From: Bacillus sp. FJAT-29790
GTDB taxonomy: Bacteria > Bacillota > Bacilli > Bacillales > Cytobacillaceae
Assembly: GCF_019039215.1 (NCBI RefSeq)
Contig: NZ_JAHNZZ010000002.1
Location: 220,247 to 284,246, forward strand
Reading direction: 5' to 3'
DNA length: 64,000 nucleotides
Positions 44,031 to 52,347 of this stretch are shown here, in pieces (the first letter of the stretch is position 1; each line of letters opens with the position of its first letter). The notes beneath the pieces were generated by a model. It had not been told where the DNA came from and did not search any database. It was given only the letters and a program-made list of their open reading frames with translations. A program made the position numbers and the translations under genes.

Positions 44031-44825
44031 ATGGATAAAACATCGTTAATTGGCTTAATTTTAGGAGTAATTGCGGTCGGGGTTGGAATGGTTCTAAAAG
44101 GAGTTAGTCTTGCTGCTCTATTAAATCCGGCGGCCATACTGATCATCCTCCTTGGTACAGCGGCCACTGTTATAATTGCATTTCCGACAAGTGAAATTAA
44201 GCGGGTACCAAAGTTATTTGGGGTTATTTTCAAAGAACAGAAATTAATGAATCCAGTAGATTTAATTAAAATGATCTCAGATTGGGCACAGCTAGCAAGA
44301 AAAGAAGGTTTGCTTGCACTTGAAGCAAAGACAAATGAAGTGGACGATCCGTTCCTAAGAAACGGACTATCTTTGGCTGTTGACGGACAGAGTGCCGATT
44401 ACATACGTGACATATTAACTGAAGAAATTGAAACAATGGAAGAAAGACATCTAGCAGGAGCACAGATTTTTTCACAGGCAGGGACTTATGCTCCGACTCT
44501 GGGTGTCTTGGGAGCTGTTGTCGGACTTATTGCTGCGCTTTCAAATATGAATGATACTGATAGCTTAGGATATGCAATTAGTGCGGCGTTTGTCGCAACC
44601 TTGCTAGGAATATTCACAGGTTATGTGCTTTGGCATCCGTTTGCAAACAAGCTAAAACGGAAATCTAAGCAGGAAGCTAAACTGAAATCAATGATGATAG
44701 AAGGAATTTTATCCGTTTTAGAGGGGGAGGCGCCAAGGATAATTGAGCAAAAATTAGCTTCTTATTTACCTGCAGGAGAAAGAAAGAAGTTTCTTGAAGA
44801 AAGCGGTGTGAAGACGGATGAGTAG
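44031..44825 (+). CDS. motA: MotA, flagellar stator proton channel subunit
   Basis: This 264-residue protein has four membrane helices and the MotA pattern: DKTSLIGLILGVIAVGVGMVLKGV at the start, the cytoplasmic charged loop, then GTYAPTLGVLGAVVGLIAALS and FVATLLGIFTGYVLWHPFANKLKRKS. With MotB it forms the stator that drives flagellar rotation. Similarity to B. subtilis MotA rather than the sodium-driven MotP is strong. ATG at 44031 follows GGGTGAGG. It overlaps motB by 8 bases. Confidence 0.93.
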   Translation: MDKTSLIGLILGVIAVGVGMVLKGVSLAALLNPAAILIILLGTAATVIIAFPTSEIKRVPKLFGVIFKEQKLMNPVDLIKMISDWAQLARKEGLLALEAKTNEVDDPFLRNGLSLAVDGQSADYIRDILTEEIETMEERHLAGAQIFSQAGTYAPTLGVLGAVVGLIAALSNMNDTDSLGYAISAAFVATLLGIFTGYVLWHPFANKLKRKSKQEAKLKSMMIEGILSVLEGEAPRIIEQKLASYLPAGERKKFLEESGVKTDE

Positions 44826-45591
44826 ACGTAAAAAGAAGGATAAGGGTGAGGAACACATCGATGAGTCATGGCTCCTTCCCTATGCTGATCTTTTAACATT
44901 GCTGTTAGCTTTGTTTATTGTTCTATACTCGTCTAGCTCAATAGATGCTCAAAAGTTCCAGGAAATATCAAGAGCCTTTAATAGCGCTTTTACCGGGGGA
45001 ACAGGGATTTTTGAATTCCCAAGTCCAATGCCGGAGGGGCAAATGCAGACATCAGATGTTGATAAGAAAGATGAAGTGAACAAGGAAAATGAAGAAAAAG
45101 AGAAGGAATTTAAGCACCAAGCAGATCAGCAGGAGCTTGCCACTATACAAAATAAGGTGAACACATATATTGAGAAAAATCGTTTATCCGATAAATTAGA
45201 AACCTCCTTAACAGTAGAGGGTTTATTAGTATCAATTAGAGATAATGTTTTATTCTCTCCAGGAAGTGCAGATGTCAGACCAAATGATTTAAAAATTGCT
45301 AATGAAATTGCCGAGCTTCTAGTGATGGAACCACCGAGGAATATTATTATTAGCGGACATACCGATAATGTACCAATCGGGAATGCGCCTTTCGAATCGA
45401 ACTGGGAATTAAGTGTCATGCGGGCAATCAATTTTATGAAAATTGTTTTGAAGAACGATAAGCTAGACCCGAGATGGTTTAGTGCAAAGGGATTTGGTGA
45501 ATATCAGCCTGTAGCATCCAATGATTCAAGTCAAGGAAGAGCGAAAAATAGAAGGGTAGAAATTTTAATCTTACCAAGAATCGGAAGCTAG
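44818..45591 (+). CDS. motB: MotB, flagellar stator anchor subunit
   Basis: The 257-residue protein has one N-terminal helix with the proton-carrying Asp in LLPYADLLTLLLALFIVLYS, a plug/linker segment and an OmpA-like peptidoglycan-binding domain (IISGHTDNVPIGNAPFESNWELSVMRA, then GFGEYQPVASND and GRAKNRRVEI). It fixes the MotA4-5/MotB2 stator to the wall. Confidence 0.94.
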   Translation: MSRRKKKDKGEEHIDESWLLPYADLLTLLLALFIVLYSSSSIDAQKFQEISRAFNSAFTGGTGIFEFPSPMPEGQMQTSDVDKKDEVNKENEEKEKEFKHQADQQELATIQNKVNTYIEKNRLSDKLETSLTVEGLLVSIRDNVLFSPGSADVRPNDLKIANEIAELLVMEPPRNIIISGHTDNVPIGNAPFESNWELSVMRAINFMKIVLKNDKLDPRWFSAKGFGEYQPVASNDSSQGRAKNRRVEILILPRIGS

Positions 45592-45616
45592 CCTAAATTG
45601 GGTTAGCTTCTTTTTC
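45583..45616 (+). terminator. Terminator of motAB
   Basis: GAAGCTAGCC pairs with GGTTAGCTTC (one G-U), then TTTTTC. It overlaps the motB stop. Confidence 0.8.
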
Positions 45617-45681
45617 TATAATAAAAATAAAAGAAACCGGCTCATTCGCCGATTACCTCCAATCTTACCTCTCACTCTAAC

Positions 45682-46887
45682 CTATAAAGGTAGATCTGCT
45701 TTCGAATATCCGGTTTTCCGGGCTGCCATTTGTTTGCCATGCAACAAGTAATATGCCAGCAGGGCAAGGAAAATCACTCCGACTAAAATAAGATATACGG
45801 ATGAAAAGCTTGTAGATACAGCGATCATTCCAAGAACATAGGATCCAAGGCCAATTCCAACATCAAAAAATGTAAAAAATGTTGAAGTAGCTAAACCTCG
45901 TTTCGAAGGGTCAGAATTATTGATGGCAACTGTTTGCAAACAAGGCACAAGGCTTCCATAGCCTAAGCCAATGATGGCACCGGCAAGTAGAAATACAAAG
46001 GTAGTATTCGCCTGACTTAGCAAAAACATACCGAAGGCGAATAAAATTATCGCCGGGTAAACGATCTTATTTTCCCCATAGATGTCAAACCATCTTCCGG
46101 TAAACGGCCGGGAAATAAGCATAAAAGCAGCATAAACAACAAAAAAGAAGCTAGCCGCTTCAAATAAACCAAGTTCTTTTGCATAAACAGAGATAAACGC
46201 AAGAATTCCGGAGTAACTAACAGCAAGAATACCTGCCACAATTGCAACGGGCATCGCCTTTTTTTCAAAAAGACTGGCAAAAGAAAATGGTGGCTGCTGT
46301 GATTTCGGACTTGAGGATCCCCCTTTTGGCAAGCGGACAGCAAAAGATAGAAGCAATGCAAGGAATGCTAAAACTGCACATAAACCAAAAATCAAGTGAA
46401 AGCCTGAATACTGAATAATCGTCAGACCAGCAAAAGGGCCAATAACCATTGCTAGATTCATAAACATCGAATAATAGCCAAGTCCTTCGCCTTTTCTTTC
46501 ATTCGGGACAATATCAGCTGCGATAGCACCTGCTGCTGTAGTCACCATTCCAAATCCGATCCCATGTATGAATCGTAACACAAGCAAGACGGCTATTGAA
46601 TTAGCCCAAAAATAAAAAATAGTGGATACGGAAAATAAGATTAAAGAAATGAACAAAATCTTTTTCCGACCAATCTCGTCCAGCCATTTTCCTGTTAGGG
46701 GCCTGATAATTACAGCAGCAATAAGGAAAACAGATGTAATTAATCCAACTTCAGTCCCATCCCCCTTTAAATCGTCCAAAACATAAATCGGGAGCGTCGT
46801 CAGCAAAATATAAAACCCGATAAACATAAAAAAACTTGTAATCGAAATACTTAAAAATTCTTTTGTCCATAAACGCTGTTTCTTCAT
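45682..46887 (-). CDS. MFS transporter (drug-efflux type, YwoG-like)
   Basis: This 401-residue protein has twelve helices. The loop 2-3 motif reads RPLTGKWLDEIGRKK, and RPFTGRWFDIYGENK is its second-half echo. Such proteins export small toxic compounds by proton antiport. ATG at 46887 has GGAGG 5 bases before it. It follows a MarR gene on the same strand, which recalls the ywoG-ywoH pair of B. subtilis and suggests it is the regulator's target. Confidence 0.85.
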   Translation of the reverse strand: MKKQRLWTKEFLSISITSFFMFIGFYILLTTLPIYVLDDLKGDGTEVGLITSVFLIAAVIIRPLTGKWLDEIGRKKILFISLILFSVSTIFYFWANSIAVLLVLRFIHGIGFGMVTTAAGAIAADIVPNERKGEGLGYYSMFMNLAMVIGPFAGLTIIQYSGFHLIFGLCAVLAFLALLLSFAVRLPKGGSSSPKSQQPPFSFASLFEKKAMPVAIVAGILAVSYSGILAFISVYAKELGLFEAASFFFVVYAAFMLISRPFTGRWFDIYGENKIVYPAIILFAFGMFLLSQANTTFVFLLAGAIIGLGYGSLVPCLQTVAINNSDPSKRGLATSTFFTFFDVGIGLGSYVLGMIAVSTSFSSVYLILVGVIFLALLAYYLLHGKQMAARKTGYSKADLPL

Positions 46888-47080
46888 GATGACCTCCATA
46901 ATTAGTAAAATTAGATTTCGTACGCTGCTGTGTTTGCGAACGAGTCAAATCACTTCGCGGGTAATTTAGATGCCTGAAATTGAGAGAATGGATGTGGGAA
47001 TAGAAGCAATTGGCAAGCTAGCGAGAGCATTTAATGAAGCCAACATAATTGATCCATGCAAAATTCAAATTGAAAAGGGT
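46888..47080. other. Spacer between marR and the MFS gene
   Basis: No supported gene. An open frame exists on the plus strand, but it has no RBS and overlaps the marR end, so I leave it out. A transcript from marR could run through into the MFS gene. Confidence 0.35.
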
Positions 47081-47503
47081 CTATCGCAAAAGGCTTTCAT
47101 TCATTTTTTTCACAACAGTGAGGATGGTGGTGATTTCTTCCTCACTTACATTCCTTAAAAGTTGTTTTTCATATGTGCGGACTGCATTTAGCCAATGATC
47201 GTATTCCTTGTTGGCATTCTCAGTGAGCATAATTCGTTTTTCCCGTTTATCAGAACCAGAGATTTTTGAAATCCAACCGGAGTTCTCCATTCTGGCCAAT
47301 GTCCTAGTCATTGTAGGTGCCTCAACCCCAAGGTAGAGCGATAAATCCTTCTGGGTAGCAGGTCCATTTGTTTTCAGCAAGTAGATAATTGCCCATTGAG
47401 CCGAATATAAACCAAGCGGAACAAGAACCTCATTTAAAGATTTTGAAAAATGGCGTGAAAATTGATTAATAGAATGAAATAGTTCATTTTGTATAATTTG
47501 CAT
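47081..47503 (-). CDS. MarR family transcriptional regulator
   Basis: The 140-residue protein has a winged helix: ATQKDLSLYLGVEAPTMTRTLARMENSGWI, then the wing KISGSDKREKRIMLTE. It likely represses itself and the adjacent MFS gene. A palindrome just upstream of its start (47521-47538) is the probable operator. Confidence 0.88.
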   Translation of the reverse strand: MQIIQNELFHSINQFSRHFSKSLNEVLVPLGLYSAQWAIIYLLKTNGPATQKDLSLYLGVEAPTMTRTLARMENSGWISKISGSDKREKRIMLTENANKEYDHWLNAVRTYEKQLLRNVSEEEITTILTVVKKMNESLLR

Positions 47504-47520
47504 AATATCACCTGATTTGA

Positions 47521-47538
47521 ATTAGTTACCTAGCTAAT
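47521..47538 (-). promoter_or_regulatory. Candidate MarR operator
   Basis: ATTAGTTACCTAGCTAAT is an imperfect palindrome (ATTAG-TA on each side) 18 bases before the marR start codon, of the size and AT-rich style MarR proteins bind. Confidence 0.55.
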
Positions 47539-47603
47539 TATATTCCTATAATCTTGAATTGTCTAGGCGGCTATAAGAAAAAATAATTGTTTCCGATCCG
47601 CAA

Positions 47604-47954
47604 TTATTTATTTCCCTCGTTATTTTTCTTGAATTTAATAAAATCTAAATAATAGGCAAAATCATCCTTCGTTATTCCTTGGTTAATGGCTTCGTGGACG
47701 AGTTGGATCCAATCACTATCGATTTTCCATATGTCTGATGACTTGCCATCCTTATTTGTATCTAAAAGATCCTCCACATTTGTGCCGAGTGTACTTGCCA
47801 ATTTAGAGATTACTTGCAAGGAAGGGTTTCGTTGAATCCCTCTTTCGATATAGCTTAAATAAGACTTGGATACGCCTGCTTTTTCAGAAAGCTCATTAAT
47901 GGAATATCCTTTTTCGAGCCGTAGCCGTTTAATTCGATTTCCAACCATAGGCAT
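47604..47954 (-). CDS. SinR-like XRE regulator with SinI-type dimerisation tail
   Basis: The 116-residue protein has an N-terminal Xre helix-turn-helix (LSEKAGVSKSYLSYIERGIQRNPSLQVISKLAST). Its C-terminal helical hook (DSDWIQLVHEAINQGITKDDFAYYLDFIKF) is of the type SinR uses to bind itself and SinI. It is a paralogue of the SinR at 49630, with a slightly longer linker. It may be antagonised by the nearby SinI or form mixed complexes, as SlrR does in B. subtilis. Start ATG at 47954 (AAGGAG, short spacing) or 47948. Confidence 0.82.
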   Translation of the reverse strand: MPMVGNRIKRLRLEKGYSINELSEKAGVSKSYLSYIERGIQRNPSLQVISKLASTLGTNVEDLLDTNKDGKSSDIWKIDSDWIQLVHEAINQGITKDDFAYYLDFIKFKKNNEGNK

Positions 47955-48063
47955 ATTTCTCCTTATATTCAGTCTACATATACATTATAACGAACGAAAT
48001 ACTTAACGAAAAATTCAAAAAACTAAGAAAAATCAAGCTAGGGTGAGTATATTCACGAAAATT

Positions 48064-48144
48064 GTTCTTTAAAACGAAAAAACGGATAAATTTAGTTTTT
48101 TAAAAAACGGTACATATGAACTATACTGGTTTTAGGTGTTCTTT
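48064..48144 (+). promoter_or_regulatory. Two GTTCTTT sites, candidate SinR boxes
   Basis: GTTCTTT occurs at 48064-48070 and 48138-48144, both followed by AAAA. This fits the B. subtilis SinR-box consensus GTTCTYT. They lie in the divergent region between the SinR-like gene and the zinc-ribbon gene. Confidence 0.5.
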
Positions 48145-48240
48145 AAAAGAAACGGATTCGTTAATTCCGTTGAAGGAACGTGGTTATTCTAGAAGTAAAA
48201 TCTGTTTACATCGTCCTGATAATAAAAGGGGTGGTAAACT

Positions 48241-48483
48241 ATGTATCAAAAAAAATGTGATAAATGCGAGCGACCATCCTATAGCAGCAGTGAAATAGGT
48301 GAGTGGCTCTGTCCTGTTTGCGGAAATGATTTAACAAAGTTTCCGTTTTTTGATGCAATGACCATTGAAAGGATTCATATGAAGAAACCTATCTTTTATA
48401 GGGAGGAAAAAGGGGGGAGAAAGAAGGAAATAGTAATAAAAATAACATCTCTTGTTTACAGGAATCATTTAAGGAAAAAATAG
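48241..48483 (+). CDS. Small zinc-ribbon protein (80 aa)
   Basis: The protein has two CxxC pairs, CDKCERP and LCPVCGND, 18-20 residues apart, as in a zinc ribbon, followed by a basic tail (REEKGGRKKEIVIK). ATG follows AAAAGGGGTGG. Role unknown. It lies downstream of the two SinR-like boxes, so it may belong to that regulon. Confidence 0.6.
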   Translation: MYQKKCDKCERPSYSSSEIGEWLCPVCGNDLTKFPFFDAMTIERIHMKKPIFYREEKGGRKKEIVIKITSLVYRNHLRKK

Positions 48484-48564
48484 GATTTAGAGCAGACTGC
48501 GATTTACTAGTTATTCCAAATAAGCTCGGCCTTTAACGAGCAATTGAATTCGAGCTGATTAATA

Positions 48565-48873
48565 ATGGAGTTAGATTTAAAAAAGATTATCTATTTTCTT
48601 GCCTTTTTAAATATCTTCGATGGTGTTGTCACTTATGTGGGACTTCGTTATTCCCTTATCGAGGAGGGTAATCCTCTAATGAGCCTTTTATACAACAGTA
48701 ATTCAGAAATTTTTATTGGCTATAAACTATTTCTCTCATTGCTTCTATGCGCTTTATTGCTTCTGAAGAAAATTCCAACGAAAGGATTAGTAAAAAATTT
48801 AGCCTTTTCAGCTTCGATTCTTTACATGATTGTTTGTGCATACCATGGTTTTTGGATCCTATTTTTTTTGTAA
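48565..48873 (+). CDS. DUF5658-type small membrane protein
   Basis: The 102-residue protein has three hydrophobic helices and the family pattern FLNIFDGVVTYVGLRYSLIEEGNPLM. Function is unknown. The RBS before ATG at 48565 is weak, so the start is uncertain. Confidence 0.65.
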   Translation: MELDLKKIIYFLAFLNIFDGVVTYVGLRYSLIEEGNPLMSLLYNSNSEIFIGYKLFLSLLLCALLLLKKIPTKGLVKNLAFSASILYMIVCAYHGFWILFFL

Positions 48874-49359
48874 CTCTTGTAAAATTAGTCTTAAAATGGT
48901 GTATCTCACGAGCAAGGTCATATTGTAAATGATGTTCAACTGATAAAACATAGAAAATGAACGATATATATTAACTAGAACGCAACTAATATTCAATGAC
49001 TAAAGTTACAAGTTGTCCATAAATTTCGAAAAGAGTTCGACTGTTTATTACAACATAATGTATAAAGTAATGCTTCTTTTGGATCCTTTTACATGAAAAA
49101 TGTTTCGGAATAAGTAGATTATGTTAGGATCATGCGGAAGTTGTCGTGTTTTGGGTTAATAAATTGATTGCTAAGTTTTCGGAGTAGACAAAAAGTAACA
49201 TGGATAAATGACTGGAGCAATTATAATACAAATAGGTGAAATTAGTTGACAAAAAGAGGAAAACTAAAGGGGACAAAGCCAAAAGAAAAAGTATTTGGGG
49301 ATCATATACTTCATTGGTGGATTATCTTGAATATGATTTGATTTTTTGGGGGGAAGAGA
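48874..49359. other. Intergenic region upstream of sinI
   Basis: 486 bases with no supported gene. It must hold the sinI promoter. I could not mark a clear Spo0A box or -35/-10 pair by eye. Confidence 0.35.
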
Positions 49360-49512
49360 GTGATTAAGACGAAAGTAACCACCGAGGGGATAGACAGTGA
49401 ATGGCTGCAATTAATACTTGAAGCTAAAAACATGGGCATGCAGAAAGAGGAAATACTGGCCTATCTTTCAAACAAAAGTGCTAAAGATCAATTGGTAAAA
49501 ACTAATAAATAG
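49360..49512 (+). CDS. sinI: SinI-like anti-repressor (50 aa)
   Basis: The short protein contains DSEWLQLILEAKNMGMQKEEILAYLSNK, matching the SinI helical hook (EW, two-helix arrangement) that pairs with SinR and strips it from DNA, freeing biofilm genes. It starts at GTG behind a G-rich RBS (GGGGGGAAGAG). Unlike B. subtilis, where sinI precedes sinR on the same strand, here the two genes face each other and the gene has its own terminator. Confidence 0.82.
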   Translation: MIKTKVTTEGIDSEWLQLILEAKNMGMQKEEILAYLSNKSAKDQLVKTNK

Positions 49513-49518
49513 ACTCCC

Positions 49519-49567
49519 AAAAGTATTTCTAGGAAAGAAAAGTCTTTCTGAAGAAATGCTTTTTTAT
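49519..49567 (+). terminator. Terminator of sinI
   Basis: AAAAGTATTTCT pairs fully (one G-U) with AGAAATGCTTTT, followed by Ts. Confidence 0.8.
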
Positions 49568-49571
49568 TTTT

Positions 49572-49616
49572 GCAAAAAAAGACGCGTAACTCAAATTTCT
49601 TATAGCTATTGCGTCT
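49572..49616 (-). terminator. Terminator of sinR
   Basis: On the minus strand AGACGC pairs with GCGTCT through a partly paired loop and is followed by seven Ts. Confidence 0.75.
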
Positions 49617-49629
49617 CTAGGTAATATAA

Positions 49630-49953
49630 TTATTTGTTCTGTTCAATTCTCCACTTATTGAAGTCAAGGAACTCGCGGAACTGCTCTTTGGAGACGCCGG
49701 AATTCATCGCTGCTTGTACAATCTCAAGCCACTCCGAATCCAAATCGTCGGTATTCGGCTGTTCATGGATTAAATGATCGACAGGAACATGTAATACAGC
49801 AGCTATTTTCTCAAGAAATTGTATAGAAGGGTTTGTTTGCAGGTTTCTTTCTAGCGAGCTTAAATATGATTTAGCAACGCCAGCTTGTTCTGCAAGCTCG
49901 GATAACGACATCTTCTTTTCTAGGCGGAGTGTTTTAACGCGATTTCCGATCAT
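49630..49953 (-). CDS. sinR: SinR, master biofilm repressor
   Basis: This 107-residue protein is close to B. subtilis SinR: IGNRVKTLRLEKKMSLSELA, AGVAKSYLSSLERNLQTNPS (HTH), and tail DSEWLEIVQAAMNSGVSKEQ then FREFLDFNKWR. It represses matrix and related genes by binding GTTCTYT boxes and is neutralised by SinI. Its orientation is opposite to sinI. Confidence 0.93.
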   Translation of the reverse strand: MIGNRVKTLRLEKKMSLSELAEQAGVAKSYLSSLERNLQTNPSIQFLEKIAAVLHVPVDHLIHEQPNTDDLDSEWLEIVQAAMNSGVSKEQFREFLDFNKWRIEQNK

Positions 49954-50024
49954 CCAATCTCACACACCTTATCATAATATGTAATTTCTATCATAACAAA
50001 AACAAATTAGAAGTTCCATATTAA

Positions 50025-50037
50025 GAACAACTTGTTC
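50025..50037 (-). promoter_or_regulatory. GAACAACTTGTTC palindrome upstream of sinR
   Basis: A perfect 6+6 dyad around a central C lies 72 bases before the sinR start. Its arms resemble half of a SinR box (AAGAAC), so self-control by SinR or its paralogue is possible. Confidence 0.4.
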
Positions 50038-50142
50038 AAAAAAATTCCTAATTTCTTACTATAAATATTCAATATATATATTAAATGTCCTTTAAATTTA
50101 GTGAATCTTCCCACGCACGAAGGAAATGCGATAGCATTTTCG

Positions 50143-50227
50143 AGGAGTCAAGTGCCCTCCGCTCCAATCAACTCAGATTATTAAATAAAAATCACATTAT
50201 AAAGACAACAAATTTAAGAAAATAGCC
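50143..50227. repeat. Right-half copy of the MITE-like repeat
   Basis: It matches the right part of the full copy at 41035-41262 (GGAGTCAAGTGCCCTCCGCT, ATCAACTCAGATTATTAAAT and the terminal GAAAATAGCC). The left half is missing. Confidence 0.65.
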
Positions 50228-50246
50228 TTTAAAAAAGAAAAAATGC

Positions 50247-51305
50247 TCATCTGACTAGAGCATTTTGGGATTGAATGATTTGAATGACTTCATCAACAGC
50301 TAAATCAGTATGATCGGCATCGACATGAAGGAAAGGCCCTTCATATTCAGACTGCTTATGTGCATATCGGGGATCATAATATGCTTCCAGTAGAATTTGA
50401 ATAACCAATTTATAGTTTTGACCCTTAGCTGCCTCGTCCAGAAGGGAATTGATTTCTTGATTCTTTAAACGTTTTTTAATAAAAGCTAAGAGCTCAATTA
50501 CTTTTTCTTGAAACCAATCATCTTTAAGGTATGGCATAACATAGTCATGATAAATTCGCTCTACTCTTGATGACATTGACGCTTGAAGATTAATATGGAT
50601 TCCAAGCTGTTTTCTGTTTATTAGCTCTTCCGGTTGAACAATTTTACCTATTCGTTTGCTTTCTGCCTCTAGGATAAAAAATGGAGTACCCTCAATTTTA
50701 GTTAAAGTTTGAAACAGAAGCGCGTCGAATGTTTTCTGGTTATTGCCGGCGCCTCGCCCAATTGTTCCGAAAATAGACCCGCGATGGCCAGCCAATTCTT
50801 CTAAGTCAATAATCGGGAATCCTCTGTCGCTCAACTTTTTTAAAACATCTGTTTTACCTACGCCTGTCATGCCATGGAGAGTAATCGCTCTTGGAGGCAG
50901 AAAGCTTGGGATCTTCTCCAAAATAAACTGGCGGTACGCTCTGTACCCTCCGGTTAAACGAGGAGTAGAAATTCCTGCAAATGACAAAAAGGTCGCCACT
51001 GCTTTACTGCGCATTCCACCTCTCCAGCAATAGATAACAGGGTGATGATTATCCACTTGCAAATCTTTTATTTGTCCCAAAATAGAAGGGATCTTCGGAG
51101 ATACAATCTCCATGGCCTGCCATTTAGCCGCATCCGAGCCTTCTTGCTTATAAAGCGTTCCAATAATGACGCGTTCTTCATCAGAAAATAATGGGATATT
51201 GACGGCTCCAGGAATTCTGAACTCGTTAAATTCACCGGGCGATCTAACATCAATAGGAATTGCTTTTTTTAATTCGATAAGTCCTTCAACGGTTATTTCT
51301 CTCAT
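50247..51305 (-). CDS. mnmH: tRNA 2-selenouridine synthase
   Basis: The 352-residue protein has an N-terminal rhodanese domain with the active-site Cys in YCWRGGMRSKA (residue about 93). A P-loop domain follows (HGMTGVGKTDVLKKL, then LEELAGHRGSIFG). MnmH (SelU) replaces sulfur by selenium in the wobble 2-thiouridine of tRNAs via a geranylated intermediate, using selenophosphate. The partner selD is not in the window. Monocistronic. Confidence 0.93.
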   Translation of the reverse strand: MREITVEGLIELKKAIPIDVRSPGEFNEFRIPGAVNIPLFSDEERVIIGTLYKQEGSDAAKWQAMEIVSPKIPSILGQIKDLQVDNHHPVIYCWRGGMRSKAVATFLSFAGISTPRLTGGYRAYRQFILEKIPSFLPPRAITLHGMTGVGKTDVLKKLSDRGFPIIDLEELAGHRGSIFGTIGRGAGNNQKTFDALLFQTLTKIEGTPFFILEAESKRIGKIVQPEELINRKQLGIHINLQASMSSRVERIYHDYVMPYLKDDWFQEKVIELLAFIKKRLKNQEINSLLDEAAKGQNYKLVIQILLEAYYDPRYAHKQSEYEGPFLHVDADHTDLAVDEVIQIIQSQNALVR

Positions 51306-51446
51306 TCGATTCCTCCAAGTGAAATTGTATAAGCTTATTTTAGCGATAAATGGAAGGGGTGACTACTTTAGCTTTTTTAAATTTAGGGGTATTACCAGCT
51401 TTATTTCCATTCTTGAACACTAATATGCATTAGGAAGAGAGGCAAC

Positions 51447-51478
51447 AAATAAAGCAGCCTTCGAAGGCTGCTTTATTT
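51447..51478. terminator. Perfect palindromic bidirectional terminator
   Basis: AAATAAAGCAGCCTTC and its exact reverse complement form a 32-base perfect palindrome with T-rich ends. It terminates the yfkK transcript on the minus strand. Confidence 0.8.
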
Positions 51479-51480
51479 CA

Positions 51481-51708
51481 CTATTTATTTTTTCTAAGAT
51501 TCCCGAGCTCCTCAACTAATGCTTGCATTTCATTCGGACTGAATGAGTTTTTTTTCATGACGAGATCGTAAATATCCTTTAATTCCTCATACATTTCTTC
51601 ATCAAAATGCGATGGTTTAATGGCACCGAAGTTTAATACTTTAAGTTTCTCTTTTATTGCTTCGATCATATATTCAACGTTTTCTACCGATTTTTCTGTT
51701 AAATTCAT
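51481..51708 (-). CDS. yfkK: DUF1128/UPF0435 protein YfkK
   Basis: The 75-residue helical acidic protein ([57 protein letters not shown]) matches UPF0435. No function is known. It sits beside yfkI and yfkH homologues, as in B. subtilis. Confidence 0.85.
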   Translation of the reverse strand: MNLTEKSVENVEYMIEAIKEKLKVLNFGAIKPSHFDEEMYEELKDIYDLVMKKNSFSPNEMQALVEELGNLRKNK

Positions 51709-51964
51709 TTCGGATTTCTCCCCCCATTAGTATAGATTATATACATTTGCTTTAAGTATCCTCATCTTTCCATGTTCTTTATTAATTGTCAACCGATATT
51801 TAATGCAGAGAGATCCCGTTATGTTCCTTAAAAGTTGCATGAGGCATGGGGTATAGAAGAAAATGAAGGGAAGAAGGATTTGTTCAGATAATAACTAGGG
51901 TTGTGAACTGCTGTTAAAAGATCTTCGTCATGCACATAATATTTAGATAGAAGGAGAGATGAAT

Positions 51965-52318
51965 ATGGGGAAATCATTATTTTGGAAAGGTGTCATATAC
52001 GGTGCACTTGCTGGCGGAGCTTTAAGCCTGCTTGATAAGAACACCCGGCAATCTGTTATGAAAAGTTGTAAAAAAACAACAAGTGAAATTTCTTTTTATG
52101 TGAAGCATCCTGATGAAGTAGTTAGTCATGTCAAAGAAGTGACAAATAAAATTAAAACCACGGTTGAGCAGGTAAGTGCAGATGTTTCGTTCATTACTGG
52201 GAAAGTGGGAGAATTAAGGGATGGAGCATCGCAAGTAGCCGAATTTGTTGAGGATACAAAGCATACGTTTTTACAAGAAGATCAGAATGAGGCTGATTCT
52301 GAAAAAAACAAGTCGTAA
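51965..52318 (+). CDS. yfkI: YtxH-like protein (YfkI-like)
   Basis: A glycine-rich N-terminal membrane helix (FWKGVIYGALAGGALSLLD) is followed by an amphipathic helical region (VKEVTNKIKTTVEQVSADVS) and an acidic tail, as in the YtxH family linked to general stress. ATG at 51965 is 8 bases from AAGGAG; ATG at 51959 is only 2 away. It is followed closely by the YfkH homologue, the pair seen in B. subtilis. Confidence 0.75.
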   Translation: MGKSLFWKGVIYGALAGGALSLLDKNTRQSVMKSCKKTTSEISFYVKHPDEVVSHVKEVTNKIKTTVEQVSADVSFITGKVGELRDGASQVAEFVEDTKHTFLQEDQNEADSEKNKS

Positions 52319-52347
52319 GCATAGAACGAAACGAGTGAGGTGTTGGA

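Noticed and set aside
43807-44049. 80-codon plus-strand frame before motA
   Set aside because: No RBS, low-complexity charged sequence, and it overlaps the motA start.
46970-47158. 62-codon plus-strand frame between the MFS and MarR genes
   Set aside because: No RBS, and it runs into the antisense of marR. Parts look protein-like, but I could not match a family, so it may at most be a gene fragment.
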